From: UBA5287 sp041672395
GTDB lineage: Bacteria; Bacteroidota; Bacteroidia; Bacteroidales; Dysgonomonadaceae
Direction of reading: 5' to 3'
Assembly: GCA_041672395.1 (NCBI GenBank)
Contig: JBAYZS010000073.1
Span: forward strand, 1-9,217
DNA: 9,217 nucleotides
How positions within the stretch are numbered: the first letter of the stretch is position 1; the number at the start of each line of letters is the position of its first letter. Positions 5,821-9,217 of the stretch are shown one piece after another. Under the pieces are notes generated by a model, which saw only the letters and a program-made list of their open reading frames with translations, was not told the DNA's origin and did no database searches. The position numbers and the translations under genes are program-made.

Positions 5821-8241
5821 TCAATTGAACATATCATCGATACCTTGTTCTTTATTCATTAGTGAGTCCGTTGCTGAAGAGTAACCTCCGGAATAATATG
5901 ATCCCTCTCTATCGCAGGGATTAGCATATTTAGCAGGGATTTTAAAAACGCCATCATCGGTCATGTGAAGAGTTGGGTCCGCATAAATTTTTTGATAGAA
6001 AAGTCCGTGAATTGGCAAAGCTGTGTTTGCACCTTGCCCCATGACAATACCATCAAAATGGATTGATCGATCTTCACCACCAACCCAACAACCAACAACC
6101 AACTCCGGAGTAAACGACATAAACCATCCGTCCGATTGGTTTTGAGATGTACCTGTTTTGGCTCCCATCTCGCCTTTCAAGTTATAACGGAATCGTAATC
6201 TTGAACCCGTACCCCCGTCGACAACCGATTTCAGCATGTCCAGCATTTTGTACGACGAACCTTCACTAATAATTTCCTCAGTTTTCGGAATGAAATTGGT
6301 TATGGTATTGCCGTAAGAATCTTCAATTCTGGTAACCAGTATAGGTTCAACCCTGATTCCCTCATTAGCAAATGTCGAGAATCCTCCAACCATTTCAGAT
6401 ACAGAAGCATCGCAAACACCAAGAGCCAACGAGTATACCGGGTCTATCTGACTTTTCAGTCCAAAAGATTTAATCAACTCGGCAAACGCATAAGGCGAAA
6501 ATTGCTTCATTATGTAAGCTGTTACCCAGTTACTTGAGTTTTGAAGTCCCCATTTTATACTCACCGTTTCGCCAACTCTGCTTGCACCCGCATTCTTAGG
6601 AGTCCACGGTTCGCCCGTTTCAGTTATAATTGTTTGAGGTTGATGAACAAGCTGATCGCATGGAGTCATCCCTTCTTCCATCGCCAATGAATATAAAAAT
6701 GGCTTAACAGTCGATCCAATCTGTCGTTTACCAGTATTGACCATATCATATTTAAAGAACTTGAAATCCGGACCGCCAACATACGCTTTCACATATCCTG
6801 TTTTTGGGTTCATGGCCATGAAGCCAGTTCTCAATATACTTTTATGATAACGAATTGAGTCCCATGGGGTCATGATAGTATCAATCTCCCCTTGTTCCCA
6901 ATCGAACAATTTCATTTCGTATTTCTTAGTCTTAAACATATGAACGATTTCCGCATCACTCTTTCCTGCGGATTTCATAACCCTGTATCGTTCAGTCTGT
7001 TTAACGGCAGCTTTCATCAAGTCTTCAACCTGATCGCTCACCGAACTTGAGAATGGAGCATATTTCCTACCATTTTTCTCTTTATCGAACATCGGTTGCA
7101 CATATCCTCCCAAGTACTCTTCCACTGCATCTTCGGCATACCGTTGCATTCTACTATCTAAAGTTGAATATATTTTGAGTCCATCAGTATAAATATCGTA
7201 ATAAGACCCATCCGGTTTTTTGTTTTTGTTGCACCAACCATAAAGCGGGTCATTTTCCCAAGCATAAGAATCCTCAATGAATTGTTGTTCTTGCCACGAA
7301 GCATAATTCTTTTTATTAGGCTTCTTTGCCATCATAATCTTTGCCAGATGTTGACGATAATAAGGAGCAGGAATATCAATATGCGTGTCACGATTAAAAT
7401 CAAGTCCCAATGGCAATGTCTGAAGAGAATCTTTCTCTGCCTCAGTTAGGTGACCCGCTTTTTCCATCTGCGATAAAACCACGTTTCGTCTTTCCTTTGT
7501 TTGCTCGGGTTTTCTCACAGGATTATAGGTTGTTGGATTTTTGAGCATCCCCACAAGCATTGCAGCCTCTTCAACTTTCAGATCTTTAGGCTTTTTATTA
7601 AAGAATATTCGTGAAGCAGAATCAATTCCGTCAGCATCATAAATAAATTGGAAATAGTTGAGGTATAAGTTAATAATCTCCTCTTTAGTATAGAACCTTT
7701 CCAGTTTTAGCGCGATTACCCATTCCACGGGCTTTTGGAACATGCGTTGAATTTTGTTTTTAGCTCTTGGTGTATAAAGTTGTTTTGCCAATTGCTGTGC
7801 AATTGTGCTACCCCCTCCACTTTCTTTCTGTCCCAGCAAAATAGTTTTCACGATTGCCCGTCCCAGTCCAATCACATCAATACCCGAGTGTCTGTAGAAT
7901 CTCACATCCTCAGTTGAAACCAATGCCTGTTCAAGATATGGAGACAGATCAAGATAGTCAACATATACCCGGTTTCCCTTACTTTCAGAAAAAGTAAACA
8001 ACAAGTTATTATCCGCTGAAATAACCTGTGATGCATATTGGTCGATTGGGTTTTCCAAATCGTCGATTGGAGGAATATATCCAATTAGACCCATCCAAAT
8101 GAGTCCGATAAAAAGTATAGTTGCTAAGATAAGAGCACCAAAGCCGCGCCATAACCAAGTAGACACAGTTATTTTATCATTGGAGTTCTTATTGTTCTTT
8201 CGATTTTTTTGTTGAGTTTTTGTTTTCTTATCCATAACCAT
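5821..8241 (-). CDS. Bifunctional class A penicillin-binding protein 1A
   Basis: Builds peptidoglycan at the outer face of the inner membrane: the first domain polymerises lipid II and the second cross-links peptides. From the ATG at 8241 it has 806 residues. A lysine/asparagine-rich cytoplasmic tail (1-28) precedes one membrane anchor (about 29-56). The GT51 glycosyltransferase has the catalytic glutamate E111 in EDVRFYRHSG, GGGSTIAQQLAKQLY (142-156) and KEEIINLYLN (186-195). The transpeptidase has the serine S510 in STVK, SSN (569-571) and KTGT (695-698), so every catalytic motif is intact. About 150 residues separate the two enzyme domains, as is usual for Bacteroidetes PBP1A. The ATG at 8235 is an equally good start. 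A longer frame back to a TTG at 8286 is rejected because it overlaps the -7 element. It appears to be a single-gene unit. Confidence 0.95.
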   Translation of the reverse strand: MVMDKKTKTQQKNRKNNKNSNDKITVSTWLWRGFGALILATILFIGLIWMGLIGYIPPIDDLENPIDQYASQVISADNNLLFTFSESKGNRVYVDYLDLSPYLEQALVSTEDVRFYRHSGIDVIGLGRAIVKTILLGQKESGGGSTIAQQLAKQLYTPRAKNKIQRMFQKPVEWVIALKLERFYTKEEIINLYLNYFQFIYDADGIDSASRIFFNKKPKDLKVEEAAMLVGMLKNPTTYNPVRKPEQTKERRNVVLSQMEKAGHLTEAEKDSLQTLPLGLDFNRDTHIDIPAPYYRQHLAKIMMAKKPNKKNYASWQEQQFIEDSYAWENDPLYGWCNKNKKPDGSYYDIYTDGLKIYSTLDSRMQRYAEDAVEEYLGGYVQPMFDKEKNGRKYAPFSSSVSDQVEDLMKAAVKQTERYRVMKSAGKSDAEIVHMFKTKKYEMKLFDWEQGEIDTIMTPWDSIRYHKSILRTGFMAMNPKTGYVKAYVGGPDFKFFKYDMVNTGKRQIGSTVKPFLYSLAMEEGMTPCDQLVHQPQTIITETGEPWTPKNAGASRVGETVSIKWGLQNSSNWVTAYIMKQFSPYAFAELIKSFGLKSQIDPVYSLALGVCDASVSEMVGGFSTFANEGIRVEPILVTRIEDSYGNTITNFIPKTEEIISEGSSYKMLDMLKSVVDGGTGSRLRFRYNLKGEMGAKTGTSQNQSDGWFMSFTPELVVGCWVGGEDRSIHFDGIVMGQGANTALPIHGLFYQKIYADPTLHMTDDGVFKIPAKYANPCDREGSYYSGGYSSATDSLMNKEQGIDDMFN

Positions 8242-8283
8242 TGTAAAAAAACAGTCGTTTAATTTAACTTCCTGATTGCGGGA

Positions 8284-8291
8284 CAAAAGTA
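8284..8291 (-). promoter_or_regulatory. -7 promoter element of the PBP1A gene
   Basis: On the minus strand TACTTTTG (8291-8284) matches the Bacteroidetes -7 pattern TAnnTTTG fully. I find no good TTTG 17-23 bases further upstream. Transcription would begin near 8277, about 36-42 bases before the ATG codons at 8241 and 8235. This rules out the upstream TTG at 8286 as a translation start. Confidence 0.5.
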
Positions 8292-8473
8292 CATAAAACG
8301 ATTGAATTGGAGCCTATTTAATAGACTAAAAAACATTTACGAGCAAATAATGAAAATACCAAAAGGCGATAGAAAGTGGCTGATCCACATATTTTTGGGA
8401 CAAAAACTCACAATATATTGTTATCTTATGTTAAAATGATTTGATGATTTTGTGAGAAAACGATGATGAAAGC

Positions 8474-8502
8474 GTGAGAGCATAGTGAGAGCATAGTGAG
8501 AG
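8474..8502. repeat. 11-base tandem repeat, about 2.6 copies
   Basis: The unit GTGAGAGCATA occurs twice without change (8474-8484 and 8485-8495) and is followed by GTGAGAG (8496-8502). The surrounding bases, to about 8522, remain purine-rich with several GTGAG/GGTGAG echoes. It looks like a small slippage repeat. It is too short and too regular to be a CRISPR array. Confidence 0.8.
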
Positions 8503-8550
8503 GAAGGTTAGAGTAGGGTGAGCTCAAGATAATGGCCAAAAGATGTTAAA

Positions 8551-8590
8551 CAAAATAAAAAAAAGAGGATATCCACAATTGGATATCCTC
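8551..8590 (-). terminator. Intrinsic terminator of the PmbA/TldE-like gene
   Basis: GAGGATATCC (8565-8574) and GGATATCCTC (8581-8590) form a perfect 10-base stem with a six-base loop. On the minus strand the stem is followed by eight T residues and then ATTTT (8564-8552). It lies about 75 bases beyond the stop codon of the minus-strand gene that ends at 8667. On the plus strand the trailing tract is weaker. Confidence 0.88.
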
Positions 8591-8604
8591 AATATTAATT
8601 TTTC

Positions 8605-8678
8605 AGACCACTATAGACCACTCTGATTATTCACGAAAATCGTTTTAAGTGGTTGCTATATTGATTTTAGAGACCACT
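8605..8678. repeat. Repeated AGACCACT octamer at the end of the PmbA/TldE-like gene
   Basis: AGACCACT occurs at 8605-8612, 8615-8622 and 8671-8678. An inverted partial copy, AGTGGT, is at 8648-8653 and can pair with the third copy. The third copy lies inside the coding region, where on the minus strand it encodes the final Ser-Gly-Leu; the other two lie after the stop. The first two copies are 10 bases apart. Confidence 0.7.
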
Positions 8679-9217
8679 AAAATCCACACCCTCAAAAACA
8701 AGAGAGGGAATCTGCCAGGTGGAATCGGGACGCGGGTCGTTGCCAATAGCTGCAAGTGAATTCCACAACATAAGCATGTTTCCGGTCACATTCATCTCCG
8801 AAATCGGTTGCGTGCGTTTCCCATTTTCGATCAAGAAACCCTCAATTCCGTATGAAAAATCGCCAGTAGTACTGTTGCTGTTTCCGCCGTTGAAGCCCGT
8901 TACCAGTATACCTTTATCAATATCCGCAATCAGTTGTTCCAAGTCCTTATTACCCGGTTGTAAAACAGGAATAGACAATGAGCTGATTGTCGGTTCTATT
9001 TTCATTTTATTCGCAATGTAAGTATCAATAAGATACATGTTCAGCGTACCATTCTCAATCACTTTCATATGTTGAGTTGCAACCCCCTCAAAATCAAAAT
9101 AGCGAGCACCAGGAGCTTTTTTTCGGTGAGGATCATCTGTAAGCGTAAATAAGTCGTTACCGATTTTTTGTCCCAGTTTATCCAGTAGAAAAGAGTTTTT
9201 TTGTTGTAATGAACCAC
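8667..9217 (-). CDS. PmbA/TldE-type protein (TldD/PmbA family), 5' end missing
   Basis: The frame stays open to the right edge, so this is the C-terminal 183 residues of a protein usually near 440. An ATG at 9068 is internal: I translated the bases above it and found conserved family sequence (GSLQQKNSFLLDKLGQKIG, LTDDPHRKKAPGARYFDFEGVATQ). Further on come GTLNMYLIDTYIANKM and the signature TTGDFSYGIEGFLIENGKRTQPISEMNVTGNMLMLWNSLAAIGND. The GDFS..GIEGF and MNVTGNM forms resemble PmbA/TldE, the non-metal-binding partner, more than TldD. With TldD it forms a cytoplasmic protease that trims unfolded or modified peptides. The TldD partner would be expected just upstream, outside the window. A terminator lies about 75 bases past the stop. 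Confidence 0.9.
   Translation of the reverse strand, partial: GSLQQKNSFLLDKLGQKIGNDLFTLTDDPHRKKAPGARYFDFEGVATQHMKVIENGTLNMYLIDTYIANKMKIEPTISSLSIPVLQPGNKDLEQLIADIDKGILVTGFNGGNSNSTTGDFSYGIEGFLIENGKRTQPISEMNVTGNMLMLWNSLAAIGNDPRPDSTWQIPSLVFEGVDFSGL

Larger units (their letters stand above)
8287..8666. other. 380-base intergenic spacer
   Basis: An AT-rich non-coding stretch between two minus-strand genes. From left to right it holds the PBP1A promoter, a small palindrome CTATTTAATAG (8314-8324), a purine-rich segment with 11-base tandem repeats (8474-8502), the minus-strand terminator of the PmbA-like gene (8551-8590), and short AGACCACT repeats near the stop of that gene. The only open frame on the plus strand is 29 codons (8350-8439), with no family resemblance. 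I see no RNA gene. Confidence 0.6.

Noticed and set aside
8242..8286. Longer PBP1A beginning at TTG 8286
   Set aside because: The TTG lies inside the -7 element TACTTTTG, and two ATG codons follow at 8241 and 8235.
8350..8439. A 29-codon open frame on the plus strand in the 8287-8666 spacer
   Set aside because: No promoter of the local pattern, no family resemblance and ordinary length for chance in AT-rich DNA.
8407..8456. Inverted repeat CTCACAA/TTGTGAG as a possible hairpin RNA
   Set aside because: Only seven pairs around a 36-base AT-rich interior, which is expected by chance here.
8474..8502. Possible CRISPR array
   Set aside because: The repeat unit is 11 bases in direct tandem with no spacers and no cas genes nearby.
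8719..9021. Plus-strand open frame of 100 codons over the PmbA-like gene
   Set aside because: It overlaps antisense to conserved TldD/PmbA-family sequence and has no family resemblance.

Overview
The window comes from a low-GC member of the Bacteroidota, most likely order Bacteroidales. The grounds are the protein types (a serine-pathway dehydrogenase without an ACT domain, a BlaR1-like protease fused to a TonB C-terminal domain, a Bacteroidetes-style PBP1A), the lack of clear Shine-Dalgarno sequences, and promoter elements of the Bacteroidetes pattern (-33 TTTG, -7 TAnnTTTG). I cannot name the genus. There are nine protein genes and no RNA gene, insertion sequence or CRISPR array that I can support.

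Layout. Bases 1-1510 (minus strand) hold a tight cluster: recR, a four-helix membrane protein of unknown function whose start codon overlaps the recR stop by one base, and a GNAT acetyltransferase cut by the left edge. Between recR and serC lies a divergent promoter region (about 1511-1725). Bases 1726-3733 (plus) hold serC and serA, the first two oxidation/transamination steps of serine synthesis, closed by an intrinsic terminator. Bases 3937-5641 (plus) hold a BlaI-type repressor and a BlaR1-type membrane metalloprotease with a TonB C-terminal domain. Their promoter carries a small dyad that could be the repressor's operator. A strong, symmetrical terminator follows. Bases 5821-8241 (minus) hold a bifunctional class A penicillin-binding protein. 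Bases 8667-9217 (minus) hold the 3' part of a PmbA/TldE-type gene, with its own minus-strand terminator in the 8287-8666 spacer.

How the parts fit. recR serves recombination repair and serC/serA serve amino-acid synthesis; both are housekeeping. The regulatory pair is the most interesting unit. In classical BlaR1 the outer domain binds beta-lactams; here a TonB-like domain occupies that place and no beta-lactamase gene is in view, so the signal it senses is open. It converges on the PBP1A gene with about 180 bases between the two stops. That position hints at, but does not show, a cell-envelope link.

I do not see a clearly undescribed system. The best leads are the protease-TonB sensor with its candidate operator, and the lysine-for-histidine change in the SerA active site.
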